A stretch of 64,000 nt of DNA from NCBI RefSeq assembly GCF_002289565.1, contig NZ_NTFY01000006.1:72066-136065 (forward strand), in the 5' to 3' direction. The DNA comes from Rhodopirellula sp. SM50 (GTDB lineage Bacteria > Planctomycetota > Planctomycetia > Pirellulales > Pirellulaceae). The position numbers and the translations under genes were made by a program. Numbering within the stretch: position 1 is the first letter of the stretch; each line of letters opens with the position of its first letter. Positions 1-14,000 of the stretch are shown piece by piece. The notes beneath the pieces are model-generated. The model did no database searches. It saw only the letters and a program-made list of their open reading frames with translations, and was not told where the DNA came from.

Positions 1-2028
1 GTGTTGAGTTTGCGTCAGAGTTTGATTGGTGGTCGATGCGTCCGAGACCGTTTCGCGGGTGGAATCGGAAGTTTGGTCGACGATTCCCGTGATCCGGTTG
101 CCGGCGACTTCCGTGGTCTCGTTCACCGTCGTGGTATTGGTTTGGACTCTGGTCAGCGTTTGATTGGAATGGGTGGAGGTGTCGGTCGAGTTGGAGGTTT
201 GGGAGTTGGTTCCCGAGAAGTCTCCGGCGATCGAATTTCCGCTGGAATCCGAAAGGGTCGTGGACGTCGTCCGGGTTTCCACCGACGTCACCGAGCCCTG
301 GTTTTCTCGCCTGGACCGCGTTTGCACCGTGCTGGATGTCGTGGACGATTCTTCGAACAGGCCGCTGATGGAGTTGGACGTGGTTGTCGATGATCCGTTG
401 CTGGTGGTGCTGGAAGCATTGATGTTTTGTTCGGTCAGGCCAACAAGCCGACCGACGTCGATGACGATGGTTTGATTTTCGGCGAGCGTCGCGATCGGGG
501 AATCGGGGTCGGCAGGAAAGACGATGGGCTCGGCGGTCGTGATCGGATGCTGGCCGTTGAGTGAAACGCCCAGCGACGTCGAGTTGCGGGTGAAGTGATG
601 GGTTTCGGTGTGATCGCCGACGATGGAGTTGCCGCTGGCGGTCGAGGAATTTGTAGAAGTCCCGCGGCTGGAGTTGATGGTGGTGGAAGACTGGTTCGTC
701 GTGGTCGATTGCTGGTCGACCTCATTGAGCGTCGACTGGCTGGTTAGGAAGGCGCCGGTGACCGAATTGTGTTGGGATGAAGCGGTGGTGCGAGACGTGG
801 AGTGTGCGATCGTCGTGGAGGTTTGAGTCAGGAATTGAGTCGTCTCTTCGGTTTGCGAGGTGGAGACGGAACTGGACAGGCTGGTGGATTCGCCGGAGAT
901 GCGGTTTCCCTCGGTCGTCGAAACCGTACTGCTTTCGGAGAGCACATCGGACCGGGACGAAACGTCTTGATTGGTCACGACGGTTTGGGCGTCGGATCGA
1001 ATTCGACTTTGGTTCTCGCGGGTGTAATCGCCGGTGAGTGTGTTGGTGATCGAGTGGGAGTTCCCGGATGACTCGCTGGAGGAGGTCTGTGTCGACTGAA
1101 GTGTTTGGTTGCTCGTGGTTTGGGTGGAGGAAATGTTGGAGCGGTTTTGTTCGTCCTTGACGACCTGGGCCGTCTTTGCGCTGCCGGATCCTGAGTAAGA
1201 CGACTCGCTGGTCTGCGATTCATCGGTTTCGATGCGTTGGATTTGACCGGACGGTTGGGTGTTGGCTTGAACTTGATGGGTCGTCGTCAGGCTGAACCCG
1301 TAGCCTTCGAAGCTGAAGTCGCCTTGTTTGGCGTTGCCCCATTTTTCGGCATCGGATTCGGATTCCGCGTGTACGTTCGACTCGTTTCGACGGGTCTGGT
1401 TGGTTTCGACGATTTGGGTGTCGCTGATCGAACTCGATTTTGATTCGATCAAAAAGTCGCCGGTCTTCTTGTTTCCCTGGCTTTGTTTTTCGCTGTCGGT
1501 GGTCCCGGTTGAATGGGCGGTTGAGGTGACGGGACCGTTGGTCGTGACGGATTGCGACGTGGTGGTTTGGTGGGAGCGTTCGTCATAGGCATATTTGCCG
1601 CTGTACAAATCGCCGGTCTGATTGACGACGGCCGATGTCGTGCCGCTTTGAGACGAGGAGGACAGAAAGTCCGAGTCGACGGCGTTGGTGGTTGTGGTGG
1701 TGGATTGAGATGTCGAAAGGAGCTGGTTGGTGAAGTTGAAATCGCCATCGAGATCGTGGCCGCTACCGGTCAACGTAGAGGTCGACGTCGTTTGGCGACT
1801 GGATTCGTTCGTATGCGTTTGGTTGGCGTCGGTCTGTTCGCTGCTGGATTGGCTGGTCGAAGAGCTGGATAGTTGAAATCGTCCGCTGGCGACGTCGTAG
1901 GTTTTGCGTGCGTTGGTGGTGGCCGTTGAGGAGCCGCTGGAGACGGACCGCAGCGATCCGTTGGTTTGTGATCGCTCGATGATGGTCGACGTGGCGACGG
2001 TATCGATCTGCAACGAGTAGTCGCCGGA
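1..2028 (-). repeat. 46-residue (138-bp) periodic Thr/Ser/Asn/Gln-rich array in the giant protein
   Basis: Codons for the residue before an x-G-[DE]-[FY]-like anchor lie at 2026, 1885, 1747, 1600, 1462, 1324, 1186, 1033, 895, 757, 619, 364, 226 and 88. Eight of the 13 spacings are exactly 138 bp; the others are 141, 147, 153 and 255, plus 138 for 1324 to 1186 where the anchor is weak (SGSA). Within most units Asn sits at position 22 of the unit in a [TSA]-N-[QG]-[TS] motif, and a GNxI-type motif precedes the next anchor. Apart from these positions the units share almost no sequence and are mostly Ser, Thr, Gln and Asn. Looser anchors (IGDF, DGDL) extend upstream to about 2,500. The array is still running at base 1. 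Confidence 0.85.
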
Positions 2029-5000
2029 CATCGGGATCACGCCGTGGACGTGGTAGTCGCTGGTCGACTCGGTCACGTCGGTGAACTGAAACTGTTGTCG
2101 TCCGCCGCGGTGATCGACTCGGCTGGACGTGACGACCCTCAGGTCTTTGGTCACGTCGTAGGTTTCGTTGCCGAATTCGTGCAGCGTTTGGGTTGTCGAT
2201 TGACTGCCTTGCAAGGTAAAGTCACCGATGAACGAGTTGCCGCCGCCACCGACCAGACTGTCAACCTGACCTGCCAAATCGCCGTCGATGAAGCGTTCTC
2301 CGACGGTGGTGTAGCGGGTGGTGTTTTCCGAGGTTCGTATCCAGTCGAAGTACGGGTCGGTAACCGCGTCATCGAGATCCCCCAGGTCGTAAACGACGGT
2401 TTTCTGGTCGACGAAGAAGCTGGTCACGGAAGCTTCGGTCACGGAGGATTCGGCGAAGGAGTTGGTTTCGCTGGTGAAGGTGTTGTCGAGTTTTCCGTCG
2501 AAGGTCGTTTGGTAATCGGCAACATAAAATCCGCCGGCGGCAAAGTTGACGCTATTGACCAGTCCTCGCGCGACGACTTGGCGGATCTTGATCTCGGATC
2601 CGTCACCTTGTTGGGTAAAGTTCGGCTCACCCTGGCCGTCGCTGCCGGCGGTCTCCAGGCCGAATGAGTAGGTGAATCCCGCGCTGCCGACCGCGGCGAC
2701 TTCGAAGGAGCCGCTGTTGTGGTCGATCGCGACGAAGGTTTTCAGGCCCAGCGAGGACGGCGTCGATTCGACCGCTTGTCGCGGTTTATTCACGGTCGAA
2801 GGTGCGTCGGTCCGGGCGTCGTCTTCGTCGTCGGGAGATTCAAAGTCGATGAATGGGAAGGCAAAACTTTGCACCGTCGGCTCGATCGCGTTTCCTTCCT
2901 CATCTAGCAGCGCTAAACGTTCGATCTGTTCTTCGGTGGTGACATCGATGACGTTGGCAAGCGTGACCGCCAGTCCGCCGTTCTCATTTTTGGTGTCGGT
3001 GATCAGTACGGTGATCACGTAGGGACCTTCGCGAAGGTAGTGGTGTTCGGTCACGACTTCGAAGGTCAGTGGGACGGAACCGCCGCCGGCACTCGATTTT
3101 GGGATGATCAACGCGGGAATCGGTTCGTGGTTCGCCGCGTCGCCGCGACCCTCGGCTGGATCGTGCAGTGGTTCGTCGCCGAAGTAAACCGTCGCCTGGA
3201 ATTGATCAGCGGAGGCATCGGGGTCACCGGCGACGAACGTGGCAACGGACGCTCCGACGTACAACCCGGATTCATCGGGTGTTTGGTTGCTGCTGCCGTC
3301 CGGTTCGGTGGGGACGGGTTGATCGACGAGGCGTCGGAAGACGGTGTTGTCGGTCAATGAGCGGCCTTCGAATGCGTAAACCACTTCGCCGGAAGTTAAC
3401 GGTGGTGGGGTGGCACGCAGCACTTTGTCGTTGGTTGCAAACGCGATCTGTCCCGAGTTGTTGATGATGTCGAAGCCTTCGATGGCATCGATCCGGCCCG
3501 CTTTGGGCACTAAGTCTCCGATCTCCGCGACCACCGAGTGCCCCAGGAATTGACTCGGCGGCAGTGGGGCTTGTTTTAAATCGGGCGGGAAATAGAACCG
3601 TGCGGTGTGCAGCCCCGTCTTGCCGCCGCTGCCGGTTGCCATGAAGGCGACGGTCAGGAATGGAGTTCCGGCAGCCGTGTCGGAGGTTCCGTCGATCGTC
3701 CCGACCAGTCCACCGGCGACCCCGACCAGTGAGTCGTCATGGTTTTCCTCTTCCTCGTCGTCGGTGTCGGAATCACCGTCGCTGGAACCGGAGGCTTCGT
3801 CGAGCGATTCCAGTGTGACCAGTCCGTTGATGCCGATGGCGCCTTCGACGATTTGCGAGACGCCGCCGATCCCGACATCGTCCACGTTGACTTCGTTGGG
3901 ATCGATGTAGGGGTCGGCCGACTCGCCGACGACTTTGATCCAATTGTTGTCTTGCGGGTTGATCGCGTAGATCCCGCGCCCCATCGGTCCGACGGCCGCC
4001 GCGGCGATGATTCCGGTGTCGCTGATGGCGACGCCCTTGTCGAGGGCTTGGAAGTTTTCCAGGCGGTGTGTGTTGCCGTCCAGATCGATGGTGACGATGC
4101 GCCCATCATCGACATAGACGCCCCAGCCGACGTCGGAAAGCTGGATGTTTTCGACGGGGGCGTTGATGGGGATTTGGACGTAGGGCTGCGCGCGATCTTC
4201 GCTGTACGTGACCAGGCTCAGTTCCGCGCTGGTTTCCGAATTGTTGGTTTCGGCGACGAAGATCGACTGGCCAAGATTGTTGACGGTGACACTGTCGGGA
4301 TAGATCGACGTGAAGGGTGTCACATAAAGTTGTTCTTCGTAGATGGACGCCAGTGATGTACCGAGGGCGACGCTACGGAACAGTGAAAAATCAAAGTTGT
4401 CGGGGTCTTGGAAAACGTTCCAAACGGGATTGGCCGGGGTGAAGTAGGTGCTGGACCAGACCGGATCGAGCGTCCATACGCGCGGGACCAGCGTCTGCTC
4501 GCCCAGCAGTGCCGCTCCGGAGATCGGGGGCAGGACGGCGGCGAAGCCTGAGAGTTGCAGGTCCAGCAACTTGGGGTCGCCCCATCGCAAACCCGAGTTG
4601 GCCAAGCCCGAATCGCCGACTGCGTATTGTTTGGGCGTTCCATAGCTGTCGCCCGCCAAGACCCGTTCGGCGTTCCAGAGTTCCGCATAAGACAGCGCCA
4701 CGTCGGCCAATTCGAGCAATGGATAACCGACCTGAATCACGCCGGAGACCGTGCGGGCGTTCAGCTGACGTTGGACCAGTAGACGATTGAAGTCGGTCAG
4801 CTGCACGTTGTCGCTGAATCGCAATTCGGGCGTGTCGGTCCCAGAACCGCGGGGCGGTGAAGAGACGGTGGCTTCGCCGAACAGGAATTCATTGGGGATC
4901 AGCGGTTTCGCCGTACCCGTCTGATCGCTCCAGATCAATGGAGTATCGCGACCCGAGACGGTGGCGGTGTAGGCGACGTTGCCGTGGTTGTTGATCGAAA

Positions 5001-8000
5001 CGCCGGACCCGATTCGATCGTAACCCTTGCCGACGAGTTCAAAGCTGTACGCCGAGGGACCGCTGCGCACGATGATCTCCACCACACCTTCGCTTGAGGA
5101 TTGGGGTGGCGCGGCGGTGCTTCGATTTTCGTTCGCGAAGGCTGCTGATGACGGCGAGACTTCCGTGAGCGTGTAGGTGAAGCTGTCGATGACGTCCACG
5201 CCGGCGGCTTGCAGATCGCGGAGGGTTTGACTGGACGTCGGGTCGTAGCTGAAACTACCGTCGGGGCGGACGATCACCCGTGCACCGTATTGGCTGAGTC
5301 CGTCGAAGGAGGCTGCTAAGACGGTGCCGCTGGACGCCGAGTCAGGATCGTGGTCGTTGGTCAACACACCATCGTCGGCGGGGACTTCGATCGTCTGTGA
5401 CGCGACGGTCCAATAGCCGCGTTCGATGTCGTCGATACCCGCGATGGGCGCGTCGTCGACGCCGTGAATCTCGATGGTAACGGTTGCGGTCGACTCGGCA
5501 CCTTGGACATCCAAGACGACGTAGGTGAACGTGTCCAATGCCGTTTCGCCGGCGGCAAGATGATCAAAGACACCCTGCGGGTCGTAGTCGAACGTGCCAT
5601 CGGGACGCAACGAGATGGCCGCGCCACCGACCGAACGCGATTCGGTTTGGCTGGGGTCGAGGATCAGCGGCGGCGGTGAGTCGTTGTCGAAATCGTTGGC
5701 GAGCAAGCCGTTGACGAGGTGGGGCGTCAGCAGGCCGTCTGCCGGCACGCCGGTGTACACGTCATCGAACGCTGTGGGAGCGTCGTTGGAGCCGACAACG
5801 GTGAGCGTGATCGGTTGAGCGGCGGAGAGGTCCAGTCCATCCGTGACGCGGAACCAGAATGTGTCTTCGGCGAATTCGTCATCGGAAAGCGATTGAATCG
5901 CGATGACGCCGGAGGAGTTATAGGTGAACGTGCCGTCGCGCCAGATCGAGACCGTGGCGCCGAGCGAACTGGTGACCACTTCCTCCACAGCGGCCAATTC
6001 GGGATCCGAGGGCAGAGAGTCGGTATCGACGGCACCGGCGAGCAGGGACTCGAAGGTCGCTTGGTCGATCACACCGTCTTCGGTAAGGCGAGCCGTTCCC
6101 GTCGCGGCGGCAGGGGCGAGGTTGATTGGGCTTTGGACCCAAACGCTCGCCGTCGACGAATGGGGCACGCCGTTAGAGTCGACGATGGTGTAAGTGATTC
6201 GATCGATCCGATGTTCACCGGCGGCCAGCGAACCCAACGCGGCGACGTCACTCGGGTTGTAGACGATTTGCTCGCCAGACGGGTTGCTCCGAGACAGTGT
6301 GACGGTGGCACCGAGCAGGCTGGTCGGTTCAAGCGAAACGATGACGAGCGAGTCGTTGACATCGGGATCGACGTCGTTTCGTAACAGATCCGCGGGGTCG
6401 ATGTTCGACGATGTGCCGGCGCGGGTGTAAAGCGAAACCGCCGAGTGGGATGGTTCGTCTTGGACGGCCACCGGAGGTTGGTTTTCGCCGACGATCGTGA
6501 TCCAAACCGTTGCGGTGTGCAGGCTGGAGTCGGCGGCGCGGACGGTGTAGGTGAAGGAGTCCGTGATCGATTCCCCCAGGCCGATTCCGGAGTAAGTATC
6601 GGCCGGAACGAGCGTCAAGCTGCCATCGGAGGCGACCGTGACGCTTGCTCCCCAGCGAGTCGCATCGTCGGCGATCCAGACGCTGGTGATACCCGAGGCA
6701 TCGTTGGCGATCAGGCCTCCGGCAGCGTCGACCGAGAGCGATTCGGATGCGTTGCCGCGAAAGTAGTCCGTCACCGCGATGACATTGGTTGCCGAGGGAA
6801 GTGCGAGCGACACGGGAGCGTGCCGTGTTGCAGCTCCGTTTGCCAAGTCCGCCATCGTCGCGGTGGCGATCGTCTGGGTCGGCGCAGTCGTTGCGGAGAA
6901 GCTGAATGTCAACTCGCCGCTGCCGCTGAGTCCGCCGGCCGCGTCAACGGATGAGAATTCGACGGCGGAGTCGCCGGGCGAGTAGGCGACCGACCAGGAT
7001 GCGGGGACGACGAAGTCACTTGCGATGACGCCCGTCGCCATCGGTAAAGTGATCGTGTCGAGACGCTGACTGGTGTTGGCTGCGGCGGTTGCGGTGATCA
7101 CGTAGCGGTAGTCATCGCCCAGCGGCGTGACCGAGCTCTGCAGCCCAGCTTGGCTTGCCGAATCTCGGGTCCAGACCAACGACGTCGGGGCACTCGTTCG
7201 GCCTTGATTGTCGGTCGCGCGAAAGTACAACGCGTGATCGCCGTCGACAAAGGGCGCGCCATGGATCGCTTCGACGTCGGACGGTGTCAACACGAAATGA
7301 TCGGCGGTGGTATACGCCGTCAAGTCAACGACGCGAGCGGAGAAGCTCGGGTCGGTGCTGAGTTCGGCGACGGCGATCGCAGTTTCGCTGCGCAGTCGCC
7401 CTTGGATCGTTGGCGGCGTGATCGCGTTCACGTCGACACTGGTGAACGTGAACTCCGGTGGCAGCACGGCACCGCGTGTGAAAACAACGCTCTGTTCCGT
7501 TCTGTTTCCGGCGGGGGCTTCGGAAATGACCAGAAACTCATTCGAACCGACCTGCAGATCGGTGATGAAAAAAAACGTGCCGGCGGCGTCGGCGATCGGT
7601 GTTTCTCGCTGTCCGGTCATCGTGATTCGGCTACCCGGTTCGGCGGTTCCGATCAAGCTGACTTGGGCATCAGTCGTGTGATTGGCCCGCACGCTGCTTT
7701 GGTGCAGCGGCATCAATTCCAGGGTCAGGTCCGATGGCGGGATCGCATCGATCGTCAACACCAGTGGCTCCGACGGGCCGGCCACATTCCCCGCGGCGTC
7801 TTCGATGGTGGTGGTGACGTTGTACGTTCCGCTATCCAGACTCGGTAACGTGTGCTGTGCCGCGCCCGTGGAATAGATCTCGCCGGACAGCGTTCCATCC
7901 AAGTAGAACTTGACCAACGCTCCTCGCTGGGCAAACACACGCACCACGGGCTCGGTTTCCGACGTCAAGTTGTCTTGATCGCTGTGGCCGAGATCGCTGG

Positions 8001-11000
8001 ATGTCATCAGGTCCGGCGGGGTTTGCAACGGCGGGGGTTGACGGTCCAGGTCGAACTGAAAGTCTGTGGAAGATTCATTTCCGGAAGCATCGGTTGCCCA
8101 CAGTGTCAGCAGATGGCGTCCGTCAGCCACGCTCTGGCCGGCAATGGATTCCAGGGTCGCCAGGTCGATCATCACGAGGTCTTCGACCAGGGTGGCTGTG
8201 ATGTCACGCGGCGGCGATCCGTTCAAAGTCCCGGAGAGCGACACAATCGCCGACGCGTCGCGGACGGTGCCGGCAATCGTCGGATCGCGGGTGCGTCGAT
8301 CGGTGGCGCTGCGCCCGGTATCGTTGACCAGGTTCACGTCGAATGCGGGGCCGTCGATGTCGACAAAGGTCAATTCGATTTCGACGGTTTGAACGTTGCC
8401 CGCGATGTCCGTTGCCGTGACGACCAGCGGGTTGACGCCCGCGCCCAAACGGACATCCTCGATCATGAAAGACCCGAAGTCATCGGCGTCGGCAAAGATC
8501 GGTTTCCCCTGGATCTGCAATCGCGTTCCCGGTTCGGCGCGGCCGACCAGTGAAACGATGGTTGAATCGGTATGGAAGGGACTGCCCAGGTCATCGCGTC
8601 GCTGGGTTTCATTCAGCCCGATTGTGGGTGCGATGAAGTCGTCGTCAAAGGTGATGAAGCGGGCCGCGGTGAAGGGGCTGGCATTCCCGGCGGCGTCAAC
8701 CGACTGGGCGACATAGCGGTGCCGCCCCGGCAGGCTGCGGGTGTGGAGCGAAAGAGATTCGGCAGCATCGGCCCGATCGACGACTTCGCCGTCGACATAC
8801 AGAACGACTTCTGTATCCGTTGCCGTCACACCGGTGATGAACGTCAGCGTGTCGCGGTTGGTGACGCCGTCGCCTGGGGTTCCCGAATCGCTGGCGGCGT
8901 CCAGGACGAGTGGAGCCGGGACATCCGGCCGTGTGGTGTCCAGCCGAAACGTCAATGCGGCGATTTCCGATGCATGTCCGAGCGCGTCGGTCGCCCGCAT
9001 CCGAACTCGCACACCACCGTCGCCCAGCCGGTGCCCTGCGATCGTCTCCAGAATGCTGCGTGAAAGCGTGAATGCGTTGTCGCGAAGGGAGCCGAGCGAA
9101 TTGACAAACGGTCCATCGCCGACGCTGACTTGGAAACTCGTGATCTGACTTGCGTCATCCACAATTCCGGAGACAGTGGGATCGTTGGTCAAACGATCGG
9201 TATTCGAAACCCCGGTGTCGCGTTCCAATGCCAATCGGATTTCGGGTGCCGAACGATCGGGGGCGTCGTATCGTGCAGAGACGTTGGTTTCGATGGCGTT
9301 GCCGGCGATGTCTTCGGCGACGATTCGAAATCGGTTGACGCCATCGGCAAGACGAATGGCATCGATCTGGAAACCGCCGTCGCTCGCTGCGATGGTTTCC
9401 GCGATGGCGGTTTGCGAGTCCAGCCCGCGGTAGATACGCACCGTCGCATGGGATTCCGTCGAACCCGAGACGACGCCGGAGTCCGAGTCCAGCGACGGCA
9501 GTTGAAGATCGGCGACGATCGAATCCGGCGGCCTCGTGTCGATGGTGACGTCGAGTGCGGCACCGACGGCGCTGGTGTTTCCGGCAACATCGCTCACCGA
9601 TGCCGTGATCACGTGGTTCCCTTCCGGGACTCCCGCCAATGTGACTTCGCCGACGCCCTCGGGCAACAGGAATTCGGCATGCGGATTCCCATCGATAAAG
9701 AACGCCACGTTTGTCAGTTCGGGAACCTCCAACGCAACAACCAGCGAGGTGGCGCGGGTGATCCGATCGGTCGAATCGCGGCCGTGATCACTGTCGACGG
9801 AAAGCAACAATTCCGGCGGAACGTCCGGTGCCGTACGATCAAGGAGAAACGAAATCGATTCCGCTCCGGACGCGTTGTCGTATTGGTCGACCGCAACCAG
9901 GGTGAAGGTGACGTTGCCGTCGTCGAGTTCCGTTCCGATGGCGTGTTCGATCGCGGCTGCGGTGAGGTGAAAGGTGTCGCCGGTGATCGCGCCGGAAACA
10001 TCAAACGGTCCGGTTGTTTGTTGCGTCGAGTGTTCATCGGATGTCGATACGATCGTCAAAAACAACCCCGTCACGTTCGATTCGTCACTCAAGGCGCCGC
10101 TGATGGAAGGTGAGGCAGTGACGGCGTCGGTTTGGTATCGCCCGGTGTCATCGGCCAAGGTGAAAGCGATCGTGGGCGGATTGGATTCCAAACGCGGACG
10201 GAACACATTCATGCTGCGCGGTCGTTCGTTGCCCAAGGCATCGGCGGCGGTGACGGTCAATCGATTGGGGCCGAAACGCAGCGGAATGCCGTCGAGTTCA
10301 AAATCGCCGGCGGCATCAGCAATGGTTGTCGTTGGACTGCCGGCGATCGAGACAACCGCGCCGGGTTCCGTCCTGCCGATCAGCGAAATGAAATCGCTGC
10401 CGGTTGTCTGATCACCCAACGCTCCGGTGTCGCTGGCGGGATCCAATCGCAAAGACTCGATCAGCGGAGCGGTGGTGTCGATGGTGATGGAAAGCGACGG
10501 TGACGTTGCGCTGCGATTTCCCGTCGGGTCTTCCGCGCTGGCGGTGAACGAGAAGGTTCCGTCGCCGAGTGATGCCAGGTTCAGCGGGAAGTCGACGGGG
10601 CTTTGTGCGATCCTCAATCCGACTTCGCGACCGTCGCGGTACAACCGAACGATGCTGCCGATCTCGCCGACCGACCGAATGACGACCTGGGGATCCGCAA
10701 CGGTCAGCGTTGACGTGACGTTGCCATCGGCGTCCAACAATGTAGGGGTTGAGGGGCTCGCCGGTGCGGTTTCATCGATCGCGAATTCGACGTCCACCGA
10801 CTCGGATGCGTTGTCGTACCGGTCGATCGCCACGAAGCTCAGCGTATGATGGTCCGGCGCGAGCGTTTTGCCGGCGATGGTATACAACTCCGTCAATGGC
10901 AACCGCAACGCATTTTCGGAAGACAATCGATCGACGAGTTCGATCGTCGGGGAACCACCCACGGAAACTGTCAACGAAGCCACTTCGCTGACGTCATCGA

Positions 11001-14000
11001 CGACCAACGACAATTCCGCATCGGTGCGAAAGGCGTTGACCAGCGGCAATCGGTTGTTCGCAAGCGTGACGCCGGCCAGGATCTGCGGCGGGTCTTGATC
11101 GGTCGTGATCCCGAGTCGATTGCGCCAGACGACGAAATCGTGCCGATCGATCATCCCTTCACCCGTCAGGTCGCGATGGCGTTGATAGCGAGGGGATTCG
11201 ACGTTGGAATTCAGACTGATTCGAATGTCTCGCCAATCGTCGGTATCGACTTCGTTGTTACCGTTGACGTCACCGAGCAGTCTGTGGAACGGAAGCGGCA
11301 AGTACTCCCCGCCGAACTCCGGTCCGCTGGCCATCGTTTGCAAGCGGTTTGCGTTGCTGGCGATGCCTGCATTGCGGAGCATCAGGTAGTATTGATCGTC
11401 TTGGTGGATTAATCCGTCGACGTCGATCGTCAGCGTAAACGTGTCTGAATCGTACGAAAACTTCTCGCTCGGGATTCTGACTTCGTCGCCTTCGGTATTG
11501 GAAATGAAGATGTCTGCCGAGGCGTCGGCGATCCAGGCGTCCTGGTTGAAGGTCACCGCAAGGGTGTGTAATCGCGACCGTTGGACTTCGCCGGCATTGA
11601 CTTCGAACCCGCTGATCGACATCGGGTTGACGAAGACACTGCCCACGTCCAGCCGCAGTCGTTCTTCGGAAGAAACGGGGTCGGCGGATTGGTCGGTGGC
11701 CGTGAGGGTGACGTTCAGCATCGCTTGCCCGCTCCAACCGGCCGAAGGCATCAGTTGCAGTCCATCTAGATCGTCGAGCCCTAGTCGATAGTGCCCGTCG
11801 GCGATGCGGACGCCTTGATTGAGCGTTGCGCCTTGGGGCAACGAAGCGACCGTGACCGTGACGCGTTCACTGCCGTCGGCATCGGTCGCCGCCGCATCGA
11901 TCTGCAACGGCAGCGGCGTGTCTTGATCGCCGCGGGCGGTGTGAACGACCAACGACGGTGTATCGGTGATCGGCGTCACGTTGATGCTGACAAAGGCTTC
12001 GTTAGAGACGTAGCCATCGACGTCTTTGACGGTGTAGGTGAAGGAGTCGCTGCCGGAGTAGTCGGGTTCGGGCGAATAGTTGACGATCCCCGATTGCGGG
12101 CTGACGAACACCTGTCCGTGTTCGGGCGGCGTCACGATGGTCAACGATGTGTGATCCAGCAACGATTCATGATCGGAATCGTTGGTCAGCACATCCAAGT
12201 TGACCGGCACGTCTTCTTCGGTCGCGGCCAAGTCGGTTCGCGCGATTGGCGCGCGCAGCCCCCCAGACACCAAGAACACGTCGTCGATTCGTGCATGACT
12301 GTTTGGCTGGGCAAACCCGATGAGATCGATCGACAACACGGCCAGGGTTCCCGTCGGGACCGCATCGATGTCGATCTGCACCAGCATTCTGTCGCCGGTG
12401 AAAATGCCGGCCAGGTCTTGTGATGGATCGTGGGATCGGGCGTCGCCGACAATGACGCCCGATCCGCTGCGGTAGGTCCCGTCGGCGGAAAAATTGAGTG
12501 AAGCATCGGTCTGGCCCAGTGGGATCACGCCGGCCAGGGGGGCAAACGTATTGGCATCGAGCAGCGCGATTTCCAACGCATCGGGCGCGCGGTTGGGGGC
12601 CGCGGAGAGGTTTAGATTGGAAACGGTTAGCCGCAGGGTCGAGGCTTCGTCGGGAACGTAAAACGCTTGGCGAAGTGACGTTCGTTCGGTTGGGGATTCC
12701 GACAGTTCCGCGGCGCCGTTGTCAAAATGAACGTTTCCGGTCGTCGTCCAGGCCTCGTCGTCGGCATCAAACCCTCCGTTGCGAATGTCAAACGTCGCCC
12801 CAGCCAACGGCGTCAGCAAAGTCTGCGTGAAGGTCGGTGGATCGACTGTCGGCGGCAGTTCGGGGGTGGGCGTGATCCGGGTGTCGTCGCCGGTCGAGGG
12901 ATCAATGGGCGGATCGATCGGTGGCTGCGAATTGTCGCCCGGTGGCGGCGTGGTGGAGGGAAAGTCGGCGGAGGTGACAAAGCGATCGTCCCATGCGGTC
13001 GCGACAAAGCCCGATGTAAACCCGAAGTTCGCAGCCAGCAATTGTGAGTCGGCGATGGTGATCGCGCCGTCGGCATTGAAGTCGGCGGCCGCGTCGTAGT
13101 TTCGGTCGCCGGTAAAACTTCCAATGGAATTTGTCAGCGCCACACTATCGAGCCCGTCGACGACGCCGTCGCGATTGATGTCGCCCACCACATCCAAATG
13201 CAACCGGTAGCGCCCCGCGTCATCGGCAGATGCCCCTGCGACGGTCAGCACGTATTGATCGGCACGCTGAATTGCAAACAGCGCGACCGTTCGATCACCG
13301 TCGACGCTGCGGGCGATCGGATCGAGTCCGGCGATTCGTGGCGTGTCAGCGATGAACGGACTGCGGTAACGCTCGATGATCGCACGCACCCAAACGACGT
13401 GTTGATCGGTGCTGCGCAGCTGGGCGTCGTCGATGGTGAAGGCATATTGATCGGTCTGACCGGCGTCGAGTTCGCCGATGATGGACGAGGATGCAAAATC
13501 AGCGGCACGACCAAGGTCCGCCGTCAGCGGCTGGTCGGCTGGATAGGCGCGATGGTTGCCGTCGACGCTGACCGCGACCGAGAGTGTTTCGCCGTTTTCG
13601 GATTCATAGCCATAGCGGTGCAGCGACTGCGTGACGTCGGACGCGGAGGCGACTTCGACGAGTCGGCCGGCGTCGTCGTAGCGGTAGTGCAGATCCATCG
13701 TCGGCGTGCGGAGCGATGCGATCTGGCCTTCCGCGTTGTGAACGATTGCAAGAAACTCGCCCGAAGGAAGCAAGATGCCGCTGTCGCTGATCTGCACGAT
13801 TTGGCCGCCGGGCCATTGCTGACGCGTGATCCTGCCCGCTGCGTCGATCCAGTCGACCCGGCCATCGGGATGAACCAACTCGTACGCGTGATCGGCTGAA
13901 ATAAAATTGGCGGGATGGTAGGGCTGACCGCTGGCTTGGTCGTAATAACGCTCTCCGCCGCGAACCAATAAACGATCGATGGATCGCAGTTCGTAGTCGA

